Positions 43,588-56,136 of a DNA stretch of 64,000 nucleotides are shown here, one piece after another. The position numbers were made by a program, and so were the translations under genes. Numbering within the stretch: the first letter of the stretch is position 1; each line of letters begins with the position of its first letter. The DNA comes from Henckelia pumila (Eukaryota > Streptophyta > Magnoliopsida > Lamiales > Gesneriaceae), in contig NC_133122.1 in NCBI RefSeq assembly GCF_033568475.1, forward strand, positions 160,482,130 through 160,546,129, given 5' to 3'. The notes beneath the pieces were generated by a model. It saw only the letters and a list, made by a program, of their open reading frames with translations, ran no database searches and was not told the DNA's origin.

Positions 43588-45634
43588 TGTAAGGCCCTGA
43601 AATTAATTACTTCGGATTATCAGAGTTGATTAGTATTTATTTTTGGAATTAGTGGAAATTAATCATGCCGGGATTGAATCGATTTAATTTGGAATTTTAG
43701 GGACCGAGTTGCAATTTCAGTATTGGACCAAGTCAATGACTTAACCTATATTATTATTATCAAGCAAGTTGCCTCCTCCCCATCACTTCAACCCATCACT
43801 ATCCTTTCTCCCTCCCTCTATCTCTCGATCTCTCTCTTCGGAAGCCATGGGAGACGATTCTTCAAGCTTTTCTTCCTTCTGATTCGCACGATCCGACCGT
43901 TAGATTTTCATTCTGAGTTGAGTTCCACGATCACCGCAACGAGGGCTTCATTTTGACGTAAGTTTTTCTACGATCCTCGAACTTTGATTTTTGTTGGGTC
44001 GTAAAAAATTGATAATATTGGAGTATGTTGTTCTTGAGCTAGGATAGATCGTGTATTCGAAGTCGGTTTGGAAAAAGAACGAAGTTTGGATTTTATATGA
44101 ATTTTGGAGCCTATTTTCGAAAATGGAGTTGTTGGATTTTGTTGAAGTTTGGTTGATTTTGGATTGTTTTGTTGATTGAGAAGTTGATATGAATTGTATA
44201 GAATGGTTGATGATGTTGATGATTTTTGGTTTGAACGATTATAGCCGTTATGCCGTCGAAATCGAGTTTGGACTATCGGTTATTTTGTTTCGGTTTGATT
44301 TCCGGGTTTGATCGAATTAGTAGATTGATATCGAATCCGTATAATCTTCATTTTCAGATTTGGATTGGAGTTTCGGGTTTGGATCGAACTTGGGAGTTGA
44401 TCGAATTGAGAATCGAAGATGGTATATTGATTGAGTTTTCCTTGTTTCGATTTGTTGTGATTCGATTGATTATTTATTTGAGTTCATTGTTATTTTTAGA
44501 TTTGAATCCTCGACGGACTTGAAAGGTAAAAGATGACATTGATTCGAATGGGGTTGAATACTCGAGTTCGATTGATTCTCGAGCCCCGAAAATCACATAC
44601 TGCATGTTTATTTTCTTGTGTGAATTTGATTGATCATTTTATTTACACTTGCATCCATATTGAACCGATTTCTCGATTCGTTTTGAAATTAGACGATTTA
44701 GGGATCTATATTGAAGTGGTCTTGGATTTCGAGTTTTTCCAAGTGCCAGAATACTTCTTATAGTTGCTCTGAAGTCTAGGGGTTGAGTTGAACGACATCC
44801 ACCCCGAATGGGTGTGCCGGTGAGTTGTTGTGTAGACTTGGCCCCGGGATCCCAACCAAATACCGATTGATATTCCGATTATCTGATTTGATAGTCCCGA
44901 GTTTTGAAGTCATGCACACATTCATTCTCATTTTGAATTGTTATTGATTGATACTTTTCGTTATGAGATGTTTATCTGATATTGCATGCCTGTCTCTTTT
45001 ACTTAGAAATTATATTTCTAACCAGTTTATCCGGCTGTTGTCTTTGTTTGTATGTGTACTTGGAAACAGGAGGATCAGGAGCTGGACCGAGTCGTTTGGG
45101 TTAGCTCGGGGTGAGATGATATAAGTGAGACACCGTGTGTTGTAGGGTCGTACCTTTTGGATTTGTATTATTTTTTATTAGTCGAACGAACCCTATCATC
45201 GAACTTAGATTGGTTCCGCACTTGTTATGCTTTGTATTGTATAACCTTAGGCTATCTCGTATTGAAGCTTCTATGATGTTTGGATGAATGTTGTTTGGGT
45301 TATGCATGATTTAGATTGAGTTTGGACAAGTTTTCTTCTGTGTTTTGCTCCAGGACTGTCACCGCTCGATCGGTGAGATCTTACTGATCCAGCGGAGGCC
45401 TTTTGCTGAGTTCTGCCTCTGAAATTTCTTGCCCGCTCGATCGGTAAGATCTTACCGATCGAGCAGCGATGGTTTTCGTCGGGCAGTGTGTTTCAATTTT
45501 TCTGCCCGCTAGATCGGTAAGATCTTACCGATCTAGCGGGGCACTATTCAAAAAAAAAAAAATTTTGGCAGGCTTTTTATTTTGCCTTGATTGGTTGTAA
45601 CCCGAGTTTAGAAGATTAGAAACGGGGTCTCACA
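43588..45634 (+). mobile_element. Element J 5' LTR
   Basis: TGTAAGGCCC to GTCTCACA, about 2047 bases. It contains three large palindromes near its right end (45362-45540). Confidence 0.9.
45362..45540. repeat. Three palindromes in the J 5' LTR, two perfect (30 and 36 bases)
   Basis: 45435-45464 is a perfect 30-base palindrome with half site GCTCGATCGGTAAGA. 45505-45540 is a perfect 36-base palindrome with half site CCCGCTAGATCGGTAAGA. The first dyad (45362-45395) is imperfect here but better preserved in the 3' LTR (52098-52128). Spacing is about 70 bases. Confidence 0.9.
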
Positions 45635-45639
45635 TTAAG

Positions 45640-45651
45640 TGGTATCAGAGC
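45640..45651 (+). promoter_or_regulatory. Primer binding site, tRNA-iMet type (element J)
   Basis: TGGTATCAGAGC five bases after the LTR end. Confidence 0.9.
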
Positions 45652-45969
45652 CATAAGATTCTTGGATTCGAACTAGAGTGAGCGGGGTAGATCGAGTCCG
45701 CATGAATTGAATTCTCGCATGTGATTGATTTATTTAAATGATTATTTTAAATACGTGCGAGCATGCTTTATTGATTCTTGAATTAATTGAATTACATGAT
45801 TTGTGATTTAATTTATAAATCATGAATTACGTGATATATATCTGTAAATGTGTTATTATCTGTCATTGGATATCATTGAGATTCTTGAGTACTCAGAGAA
45901 GAGTTTGGACACCGAGATTTTGAGATTGAGATTGAGTTTGAGATATTGTGTCCTAACCTTTGATATCAT

Positions 45970-47154
45970 ATGGCACCTCGTCAATCTTTGAGAAGGAATC
46001 CACCACCTTTAACTCCTCCTTGTACTGAGAATCCGCCGCCAGTTATAACTCCTCCGAATGATCAGGATAGTACTGGAGTGGATCAGCTTGATGCAACTGC
46101 GACCCCGATGGAGACTCTATTGAAGAGATTTCGATCTTTCCGACCGCCTACCTTGACTGGCACCGAGAACTCCGTTGACTGTGAAAGTTGGTTAGAGGAC
46201 ATCGATCAGCTCTTTGATTCTCTCGACTATACTGATGACCGCAGGATCAGGTTAGTCATTCACCAGCTTCAGGGTGTTGCCAAGAATTGGTGGACCATGA
46301 CCAAGAGGGCCAATGAGAATCGAGGCACCGTTATCACTTGGAGTTTGTTCAAGACCGAGTTCTACAAGCGATTCTTTCCTGTCTCGTATCATAAGGAAAA
46401 AGGTGCCGAATTTGCGAATCTGAAGCAAGGGAATCTGAGTATCGAGGAGTACGTGAGCAAGTTTGACAGTCTCTTGAGGTTTGCACCTCACATTGTAGAT
46501 CACGAGGAAGACAAAGCCGATCACTTCATCAATGGCTTGAATCCTGAGATCTTTACCCTGGTCAATACCGGGAGACCCATCAACTTTGCAAATGCTATGG
46601 ATCAGGCAAAGGGAGCCAAAGCGGGACTTTTGATGCAACGAGGAAATCAGATAGCTCCTCAGCAGCAGCAGAGATCTTTTCAGAATTAGCCTGTTCAGTT
46701 TCAACCTCAGCAATCCCAGTATCAGTACCAACCTTCTCAGCAGTCGAATCAGTTTCAGAGGGTTGAGGGAGGTAACAGTGGCAGAAACAGGCGAGATCAG
46801 TATCGACCGAAGGAGAAACAGTTCAAGAAGTCTAGGAGCAGTTCATCGAGCTTCGGTGGCTCTAGACAGTTCAGTTCTGGCCAGAATTCAGGGTCTTCAG
46901 GAGCATCGTGTAGCAAGTGTGGAGGATGCTACCCTAGTGATCAGTGTCGAAGCGTGTTTGGTAGTTGCAATATCTTCCAGCAGCCGGGTCACTTTGCTAG
47001 AGTCTGTCCTCAGCGAGGATCTGATAGAGCTCAGAGCGGCAGTTCTTCTCGACCACCAGCTCAGCCCAAGAGATCAGCTTCTGCAGTCAATTCTTTTCAG
47101 CCCCAACAGCAGTCTCGTCAGGGAGGTAACCAAAATCAGAACCAACCTCCTTGA
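45970..47154 (+). pseudogene. gag: Element J gag, broken
   Basis: Starts MAPRQSLRRNPPPLTPP. The capsid region includes FRPPTLTGTENSVDCESWLE and EFYKRFFPVSYHKEKGAEF. Stops at 46687 and 47152 lie in the same frame as the rest of the polyprotein. The zinc-knuckle region reads CNIFQQPGHFARVC: the second Cys of the CCHC motif is replaced by Phe, so the knuckle would not bind zinc normally. Confidence 0.85.
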
Positions 47155-48640
47155 CAGCAGGCGAGGGTGTTTGCCCTGACAGAGGATCAGGACAATGCAG
47201 CTCCGAATGACATGATAGCAGGTAACTGTTCGATCTTTGGTTATCCTGTGTTTGTTTTGATTGATACGGGTGCTTCTCACTGTTTTATTTCTGAAAGATT
47301 TGTCGTGCATAATTTATTTGCTGAGCCATTATTTTATGTCGTTTCTATCACTTCACCTTTGGGTGGAGGAATTATTTCGGTGAGAATGGTCTGTAACTGT
47401 GTGTTAGAATCCGAGGGGAATTCGATTGAGATTGACTGCATTGTACTTGGATTATCTAACTTTGACTGTATTGTCGAGATTGATGCTCTGACCAAGTATA
47501 GGGCGACAGTAGATTGCTTTCAGAAAGTGGTTCGTTTCAGACCTGAGATGGCAGATGATTGGAAGTTTTTCGGTAAGGGTTCTCGATCCAGGATTCCGTT
47601 GATTTCAGTATTGTCCATGTCTCATTTGCTACAGAGAGGAGCAGAAGGATTCTTGATTTATGCAGTAGATGTTCAGAGGTCTAGTCCTGAGTTGACTGAG
47701 ATACCGGTGGTTAGCGAGTTTCCGGATGTTTTTCCAGACGAGATTCCTGGTTTGAAGCCGATTCGAGAGATCGAATTTAGCATCAAACTTACACCAGGTA
47801 CTCAGCCTATTTCGAAAGTGCCTTATCGAATGGCTCCGTTAGAACTGAAGGAGTTGAAGGAGCAGTTAGAAGATTTGATTGCCAAGGGATACATCCGACC
47901 TAGCGTATCGCCTTGGGGTGCTCCAGTGCTCTTCGTGAGGAAGAAAGACGGTTCTATGCGACTCTGCATCGACTATCGCCAGTTGAATCAAGCGACGGTC
48001 AAGAACAAGTATCCTCTACCTAGAAGCGATGATATTTTTGATCAACTGCAGGGTTCTTCAGTGTATTCGAAGATAGATCTGAGATCAGGGTACCATCAGC
48101 TGAGAGTTCGCGACGAGGAAGTGCCTAAGACAGCTTTCAGAACTAGATATGTGCATTTTGAGTTCGTAGTCATGCCGTTTGGTTTGACAAATGCTCTAGC
48201 AGTTTTTATGGATCTGATGAATCGTATCTTTCAGCGGTATTTGGATGAGTTCGTCATTATCTTTATTGACGACATTCTGATCTATTAGAAGAACCGTTCA
48301 GATCATGCCGAGCATTTGAGGATTGTATTGTAGATTTTGCGAGCCGAACAGTTGTATGCTAAGCTATCAAAGTGTGAGTTCTGGTTGGACCGAGTTGTTT
48401 TTCTAGGCCACATTTTATCAGGAGATGGAATTTTTGTTGACCCCAGTAAGATCGAGGCAGTTATGAATTGGCCGAGACCGACATCAGTGCCAGAAATCCG
48501 AAGCTTCATGGGTTTAGCAGGGTATTATCACCGATTTATTGAGGGTTTCTCTTCCATTGCAAAGCCGATTACCCAGTTGACCCAGAAGAATGCACCGTTT
48601 GTTTGGTCTTCGACTGTGAGATCAAGTATTACCCTGGAAA
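47155..48640 (+). pseudogene. pol: Element J protease and reverse transcriptase, RNase H deleted
   Basis: The protease active site DTGASHCF has its Asp codon at 47263. RT runs from [19 protein letters not shown] to the FIDD active site at 48262-48273; a stop (TAG 48286) follows within 15 bases, and another at 48331. The thumb region [20 protein letters not shown] to FVWSS is readable to 48611. The next bases already encode, in another frame, the RNase H end ([16 protein letters not shown]), so the RNase H core is missing and the frame changes there. Confidence 0.85.
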
Positions 48641-50224
48641 GTCGAATGCAGCTGCAGACGCTCTCAGTCGGAAGCTTTGTTCCTTGTCTCTTGATCAATT
48701 GGTGTTTCTCAGTTGATTGAAGACTGTTGTACTTCTGGTTTGGATTTTGAGACCGATAGGAGATCTATCAGAGTTTTTGCAATTCAGGCCGAGCCAAAGT
48801 TGTTTCAGTTGATCAGAGAAGCACAGAGTTCAGATTCGAGCATTCAGAGTTCGATAGAGAGGGTCCGACCAGGTCACCAGTCAGAGTTCCAAGTCAGGGA
48901 TGATGTTCTATTCGTGAATAACCGTATTGTTGTGCCCGATGTTTCTGAGTTGAGATAGCGTATTCTTCGAGAGGCGCATTGCATTCGGTTCAGTGTTCAT
49001 CCTGGAGGCCAAAAGATGTATAACGACTTGAAGACTCAGTTCTGGTGGAAGCAGTTGAAGGGAGATATCACAAGATTTGTGTCCCATTGTCTAAATTGTC
49101 AACAAGTGAAAGCCGAGAGGAAGAAACCAAGTGGATTATTGAACAGTTTGCCAGTTCCGGAATGGAAGTGGGATCATATCTCTATGGATTTTGTCACGAA
49201 GCTACCGCGTTCAGTCAGAGGTTGTGATGCGATTTGGGTAGTGATTGATTGGTTGACGAAATCTGCTTGTTTCATTCCATACCGTATGACATACCTTCAC
49301 GATCAGATGGCCGAGTTGTATGTCAGAGAGGTTGTGAGATTGCACGGCGTGCCGAAGTCGATAGTATCAGACAGAGATCCGAGGTTTACTTCTCACTTTT
49401 GGCACAGTCTACAGGACGCATTGGGTACTCGTTTTCACTTAAGCACAGCATATCACCCACAGACCGACGGTCAGTCCGAGAGTACGATCCAGACTTTCGA
49501 GGATATGCTTCGCGTGGTAGTGCTTGACTTTGGCTCAGGTTGGCAGGATTCTTTGCCTATAGCGGATTTTTCGTACAATAACAGCTTCCAAGCGAGTATT
49601 GGCATGGAGCCTTTTGAAGCTTTGTACGGGAGGAAGTGCAGATCTCCGTTATTTTGGGATGAGATTTCAGAATCACCTGAGTTGGGTCCAGATATGATTC
49701 GCGATATGGCCGAGCAAGTGAAGTTGATTCGAATCAGGATGAAGACAGCCCAAGATCGACAGGCCAAGTATGCGAATGTCAGACGTAGACCACTGTCTTT
49801 TGATCAGGGAGACCGTGTGTTTCTGAAGATTTCTCCGTTCAGAGGCACTGTCAGATTCGGAAAGAGAGGAAAGTTGTCTCCAAGATTCATTGGTCCGTAT
49901 GAGATTCTGGAGAAGATAGGCGATCTTGCCTATAGGATTGCTCTTCCTCCGTCTCTTTCAGGCATCCACGATGTGTTTCACGTTTCAATGTTGCGGAAAT
50001 ATCATCCGGATCCGTCCCATGTTCTTCAGCCAGACGAGGCCGAACTAGATGAGACTCTGAGTTACTTCGAGAGATCGATTCGGATTCTTGACAGAAAAGA
50101 GAAGCATCTCAAAAACAAGTCGATTCCGTTAGTGAAGATTCAGTGGAGTCGTCACGGAGTTGAAGAAGCGACTTGGGAGACCGAATCCGATATGAGGCAG
50201 CGATTTCCAGAGTTGTTCGATTGA
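48641..50224 (+). pseudogene. Element J integrase with C-terminal chromodomain
   Basis: The upstream part is broken by TAG at 48957. The open frame from 49016 (402 codons) holds the second half of the zinc finger (CLNC) and the catalytic core with Asp codons at 49187 and 49370 and the Glu codon at 49478; the last two are 35 residues apart, the integrase DD35E spacing. The C-terminus has the GPYEILEKIGDLAYRIALPP fold and then a chromodomain-like end (VKIQWSRHGVEEATWETE, then MRQRFPELFD). Chromodomains direct integration of such elements to heterochromatin. Confidence 0.9.
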
Positions 50225-50300
50225 GGTGAGTTCGTCTTCAGTTTGGTTCTTTCTTTTTTTTTTTTTAGCCTGTGATCTGTCAGATTTCGAGGACGAAATC

Positions 50301-50320
50301 AAATCTTAGAGGGGGAGAAT
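50301..50320 (+). promoter_or_regulatory. Polypurine tract, element J
   Basis: The purine-rich stretch TTAGAGGGGGAGAAT ends directly at the 3' LTR start. It is preceded by the conserved TTTCGAGGACGAAATC. Confidence 0.85.
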
Positions 50321-52372
50321 TGTAAGGCCCTGAAATTAATTACTTCGGATTATCAGAGTTGATTATTATTTATTTTTGGAATTAGTAGAAATTAATCGAG
50401 CCGGGATTGAATCGATTTAATTTGGAATTTCAGGGACCGAGTTGCAATTTCAGTATGGACCAAGTCAATGACTTAACCTATATTATTATTATCAAGCAAG
50501 TTGCCTCCTCCCCATCACTTCAACCCATCACTCTCCTTTCTCCCTCCCTCTATCTCTCGATCTCTCTCTCCGAAAGCCATGGTAGACGATTCTTCAAGCT
50601 TTTCTTCCGTCTGATTTGCACGATTCGATCGTTAGATTTTCATTCCGAGTTGAGTTCCACGATCACCACAACGAGGGCTTCATTTTGACGTAAGTTTTGC
50701 TACGATCCTCGAATTTTGATTTTTGTTGGGTCGTCAAAAATTGATAATCTTGGAGTATGTTGTTCTTGAGCTAGCATAGATCGTGTATTCGAAGTCGGTT
50801 TGGAAAAAGAACGAAGTTTGGATTTTATATGAATTTTGGAGCCTATTTTCGAAAATGGAGTTGTTGGATTTTGTTGAAGTTTGGTTGATTTTGGATTGTT
50901 TTGTTGATTGAGAACATGATATGGATTGTATAGAATGGTTGATGATGTTGATGATTTTTGGTTTGAACGATTATAGCCGTTATGCCGTCGAAATCGAGTT
51001 TGGACTATCGGTTATTTTGTTTCGGTTTGATTTTCGGGTTTGAACAAATTAGTAGATTGATATCGAATCCGTATAATCTTCATTTTCAGATTTGGATTGG
51101 AGTTTCGGGTTTGGATCGAACTTGGGAGTTGATCGAATTGAGAATCGAAGATGGTATCTTGATTGAGTTTTCCTTGTTTTGATTTGTTGTGATTCGATTG
51201 ATTATTTATTTGAGTTCGTTGTTATTTTCAGATTTGAATCCTCGACGAACTTGAAAGGTAAAAGATGACATTGATTCGAATGGGGTTGAATACTCGAGTT
51301 CGATTGATTCTCGAGCCCCAAAAATCACATACTGCATGTTTATTTGCTTGTGTGAATTTGATTGATCATTTTATTTACACTTGCATCCATATTGAACCGA
51401 TTTCTCGATTCGTTTTGAAATTAGATGATTTAGGGAGCTATATTGAAGTGGTCTTGGATTTCGAGTTTTTCCAAGTGACAGAATACTTCTTATAGTTGCT
51501 CTGAAGTCTAGGGGTTGAGTTGAACGACATCCACCCCGAATGGGTGTGTCGGTGAGTTGTTGTGTAGACTTGCCCCCGGGATCCCAACCAAATACCGATT
51601 GATATTCCGATTATCTGATTTGATAGTTCCGAGTTTTGAAGTCATGCACACATTCATTCTCATTTTGAATTGTTATTGATTGATACTTTTCGTTATGAGA
51701 TGTTTATCTGATATTGCATGCCTGTCTCTTTTACTTAGAAATTATATTTCTAACCGGTTTATCCGGCTGTTGTCTTTGTTTGTATGTGTACTTGGCAACA
51801 GGAGGATCAGGAGCTGGACCGAGTCGTTTGGGTTAGCTCAGGGTGAGATGATAGAAGTGAGACACCGTGTGTTGTAGGGTCGTACCTTTTGGATTTGTAT
51901 TATATTTTTTATTAGTCGAACGAACCCTATCATCAAACTTAGATTGGTTCCGCACTTGTTATGCTTTGTATTGTATAACCTTAGGCTATCTCGTATTGAA
52001 GCTTCTATGATGTTTGGATGAATGTTGTTTGGGTTATGCATGATTTAGATTGAGTTTGGACAATTTTTCTTCTGTGTTTTGCTCCAGGACTGTCACCACT
52101 CGATCGGTGAGATCTTACCGATCGAGCGGAGGCCTTTTGCTGAGTTTCTGCCTCTGAAATTGCTTTCCCACTCGATCGGTAAGATCTTACCGATCGAGCG
52201 GCGATGGTTTTCGTCGGGCAGTGTGTTTCAATTTTTCTGCCCGCTAGACCGGTAAGATCTTACCGATCTAGGGGAGCACTATTCAAAAAAAAAAAATTAA
52301 ATTTGGCAGGCTTTTTCTTTTGCCTTGATTGTTTGTAACCCGAGTTTAGAATATTAGAAACGGGGTCTCACA
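50321..52372 (+). mobile_element. Element J 3' LTR
   Basis: TGTAAGGCCC to GTCTCACA, 2052 bases. All three palindromes recur (52098-52128, 52171-52198, 52240-52273); the middle one is perfect over 28 bases and the third is degraded by a few changes. Confidence 0.9.
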
Positions 52373-52377
52373 GCAGC

Positions 52378-53744
52378 TCTGCTGCTCTAGGAGAGAGAAA
52401 GGAGAAGTGCTATAAGAAGAAAACAAGCGCTATTGCGCATTGAGGAATCAAGAGGGCGCTGTTGAGCCTTAAGCAGCGCTATTGCGCCATTTGAAAGACC
52501 AAGTAAGCGCTTTTGCGCTTGAATCTGCCCAGTTTCACGCCGATGAAGGAGAAAGCAGCGCAATTTCGCTTAATGATAGAGCATCTGCGCTTGCGTCTGT
52601 GCGAAATCAGAAATTTGGGAAGAAAATATCGCGCTCGAGCGGCAAGAAGTTGCCGCTCTTGCCGCTCTAGCAAGCGATCGCGGATCAGAAAAAATCAGAA
52701 GTTCCGAGAATAAAAACTCTTCTTCTGCGGGTTTTATTTCATGGGCTTTTAAAATCCATATAAATAGAAATCATAAGATCTAGAGAAGGTGTTCCAGCTA
52801 TTATTTTGCGGGCTTTATTTTGTGGGCTTTTAAAGGCCATATAAATTAAAATCATCAGATCTAGAGAAGGCGTTCCAGATCGTGGAGAGATCGCACAAAA
52901 TAGAGGTGGTGGCTACAGGCTCTGGGTGTGAAGATTTCATCTTTTCTTTTCTCTTCTCTTCTTTTGATTTTCAATTCATGATTAAAAACTTTGTTTGAAT
53001 TATGATTTTGATTGGTGAGTAGTCGTTTTATTTCGATCAAGGCCACGTGATTGGGCCAAACAAATTTATGTAGAAAACTTGAATGTTTCTTTGGGATTTT
53101 TTAGATTTGATTTTATATTATTTATTTTTGGATTTAAATTTGTCTTGTGAATAATCTGGCCAATTTTTTACTTGCATGTTAATCGATTCCAAGTCGACAG
53201 AGGAGAAATTTATTTTGATCACTTCATTAATCAACACAAGGTTAAATCGACTAAAAATAGTATTCGATTTCATTGTGCGATTTTAGGTGCAAACTAAATT
53301 CTCACGATTCTCAATGCATTCGAATTTGATTTGAATTATGAAAGATTGATCCGTCAATATTTGAATAGGTTTAATTATTCTAGAAATAGACCTTTAAACA
53401 AGTTAGGAGAATTCATCGTGATTTAAGATTTAAATCTGAATCCTAAATCGGCTACTTGTTTCATGATTTGTTCGTTGCCTACGTGTGTCCTTGATCGAAT
53501 CTTTTTATTCATTGAATTAAATATTTAAATTCTTGCTGCGTTTTATTTTAATTGAATTTACTTGCAATTTTATCTTTTAGTTAAAATCTTGAAATCACTT
53601 TTAATTGTTAGTCTAGATTAAGTATAAATAATTATATTTTGGTAATTACTAATAACAGTCCTGTGGGTTCGACATTTGGAATCTCTGTCCACTTTACTAT
53701 TACTTGACCTAGTATACTTGCTAGTAGACACTGAAATAAGCGGT
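52378..53744 (+). mobile_element. Element C 3' LTR, part 2
   Basis: Continues the LTR from 43587. It carries extra GCGC dyads (for example GCGCTATTGCGC near 52470) and an internal duplication of about 80 bases at 52726-52878 that the 5' LTR does not have. Confidence 0.75.
52726..52878 (+). repeat. Tandem duplication of the TATA region in the C 3' LTR
   Basis: Two copies with a period of 81 bases (52726-52806 and 52807-52878), each from TGCGGG through CATATAAAT to GTTCCAG. The 5' LTR has a single copy near 38770-38845. The duplicated part includes the likely TATA box. Confidence 0.75.
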
Positions 53745-56136
53745 CAAGATGCTACTAGCCAGTGCCGATCAGACATCGCTTCGGGCCAGTCATCAATACG
53801 AATTACTCAGTAATTCCTAGACAGACTATAACTGTGAACAACTTCGAGTTGAAGCTGACACTGATAAATATTGTACAACAAAAGCAATTCTGAGGGTTAG
53901 CATCTATAGATCCTAATCTACATCTGCGGAAATTTTAAGAAATCACAGATATAGTAAAGATTCATGGTGTTGCTGAAGACACCATTTGATTGAGATTGTT
54001 CCCTTTTTCTCTTAGGGACAATTCAAGAAGCTGGCTACAATCCTTGCCTCTGGGAAGTATCACGACATGGGAAGATATAGCTTCAAAGTTTCTGACAAAA
54101 TACTTCCCACGAGCCAAATCTGCTCATTTAAAAATTGAGATAACCACTTTTCTTCAACAAGATTCCGAGAAGTTGTATGAAGAAAGGGAGCGTTAAAAGG
54201 AATTTTTGCGGAGATGCCCAACCCATAATTTTAAATTTTTTGAGAAGATTGAGATATTTTACAATGGGTTGAATGGGCCAACGAGGATGTCTGTGGATGC
54301 TCTAGCTGGTGGGTCCGTTTTCTCCTAGGACCCAAAAGCTGCTTATGATATTCTTGAGAAAATGACCATAAACAGCTATCAATGGCCAAGCGAGAGACAC
54401 CAAGTGAGAAAACCTATTGGCATCCATGAAATGGATATGTTTACCTCACTCTCTGCTCAAATGGCGGCAATATCCTCACAAATTTCAACCTTGAACTAGA
54501 GAAATCAAGCAGTCAAATCTGCAACAGCGGCCATCAAGATGAACTCAGTTGAATTTGAAGGGGCAGTTAAGCAAGCCAAGTACGTAAATAACAGAAATTT
54601 CAGCGGCTATCGAGGTAACCCTCTCTAAAACCATTATCATCCTGGACTGTGGAATCATGAAAATTTTTTCTTCATTAATAACAAGAATGTGTTAAATCCT
54701 CCACCAGGGTTCAAAACTCAAAGGGGAGAGGGTAAGACTACTTTAGAAGACTTGGTGAGCAATTTTGTTACAGAGTTTTCTAAGAGGATGGATAGGAATG
54801 AATCACTCCTTGACATTCTTGGAACTCACTTGACCAATGTGGGATATACTATGAAATCGCTTGAGGTTCAAATTGGCCAATTGGCAAATGCATTGAACAA
54901 CCAACTGAGAAATGTATTTCCCAGTAACACAGAGATAAATCTTAAAGAACAATGCAAGGACATTATGCTTCAAAGTGGGAAAGAATATGTAAGTGAAAAA
55001 CCAGTGAAAGAGGTCGAGGAAGAACAATTAGTAAACACTAAAAATTTTGAGGAGCCACCAAGAGAAAATCCAGCCAAGAAGTCCGAAAAATTGTCCCCTC
55101 TCAAAATGTCTCTACCATACCCTCAGCTATTCAAGAAGAATGCATTGGATGAATAGTTCTCTAGGTTCATTTAGATCTTCAAGAATATTCACATAAACAT
55201 CCCTTTTATCGATGCTTTGGAGCAAATGCCGCATTAGGCCAAGTTTATAAAACATGTGATGTCAAGGAAACGTAAGTTAGACGAGTTCGAGACATTTAAA
55301 GGAGGATTGCAATGAAATTCTGCAGTAGAAGCTACCTCAGAAACTCAAAGATCCAGGGAGTTTTACTATCCCTTGCATAATTGGTGGTTTCACTGCTAAT
55401 AAATCATCATTGTGAGATTTAGGAGCTGTATTAATCTAATGTCATTGTCTATTTTTAGGGAATCGGAGCTGGGAGAAGTGAAACCCACAACAATCACACT
55501 GTGGTTGGCATATAGATCTCTCAAATACCCTCCTAGAGTCATGGAAGATGCGTTAGTTAAGGTGGACAAGTTCATTTTTTTTGCTGACTTCGTTGTTCTA
55601 GATATGGAGGAAGATTAGGAAGTTCCGCTGATTTTCGGAAGGCTGTTATTGGCCACTAGGAGGGCACCGATCGATGTAAAATAAGGAGAATTGATGCTCA
55701 GAGTTTGCAGTGAAGCAGTCACATTTAACATCTACCAAGTCATCAAATGCCAAGACGAGGCAAGTGATTGTCATCGTATTGATATTGTTGATTCTTATGG
55801 AAACTCCTTTGATGCAGGTGTGGATCTCTAGGATGCACTGGAGAGATGTCTCACTACGTCTGTCATGGAAGTGGATAGAGTCGAGTGAAACCTTCAAGAA
55901 CAAGTCTTAGCTCTGGGAGAGCTACCAAAAGAGAAGAAGTTGGGAAATCATGAATAAATATTGAAGGATGGATCAGTGGATGAGGAACCCGAACCCACTC
56001 TAGAACTAAAATCTCTACCAGACCACCTTTGTTATGCATTTATGGGTGAGAAAGAATCATATCCGATAATAATTTCTTCTTCCCTTACTAATTTGGAGAG
56101 AGATAAATTGTTACGGGTGCTAAAAGAGTTTAAGTC
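53745..56136 (+). pseudogene. gag-pol: Element D gag, protease and start of pol, broken
   Basis: The gag block LRLFPFSLRDNSRSWLQSLP followed by TKYFPRAKSAHL (53990-54196) and C-terminal gag with MKSLEVQIGQLANALNNQL (54689-55156) are readable. A broken protease follows (SINLMSLSIF, then FADFVVLDMEED near 55560-55618; the first protease Asp region at about 55415 is frameshifted). The start of pol, ELKSLPDHLCYAFMGEKESY, lies near 56000-56055. It is cut at 56136 by copia B. Stops and shifts are frequent throughout. Confidence 0.8.

Larger units (their letters stand above)
43588..52372 (+). mobile_element. Element J, chromodomain gypsy (Tekay/Del-like), degenerate
   Basis: 8785 bases with the 5-bp target duplication GCAGC (43583-43587 and 52373-52377). 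LTRs of about 2.05 kb are similar but with visibly more differences than those of copia A. The order gag, protease, RT, RNase H remnant, integrase, chromodomain identifies a chromovirus; long LTRs and the tRNA-iMet primer site fit the Tekay/Del clade. It is coding-defective. Confidence 0.9.
38297..53744 (+). mobile_element. Element C (Athila-like), inserted in D and itself split by J
   Basis: 5' LTR 38297-39710, primer site, gag and protease remnants, conserved tail, polypurine tract, and a 3' LTR split into 43417-43587 and 52378-53744. It interrupts the gag of D. There is no clear target duplication: GGAAG precedes, while TCAAG or CAAGA follows depending on where the LTR is taken to end. Polymerase and integrase are missing. 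Confidence 0.75.

Noticed and set aside
38292..53749. A clean target duplication for element C
   Set aside because: GGAAG on the left has no exact match on the right; the LTR end is uncertain by a few bases, so I do not claim one.
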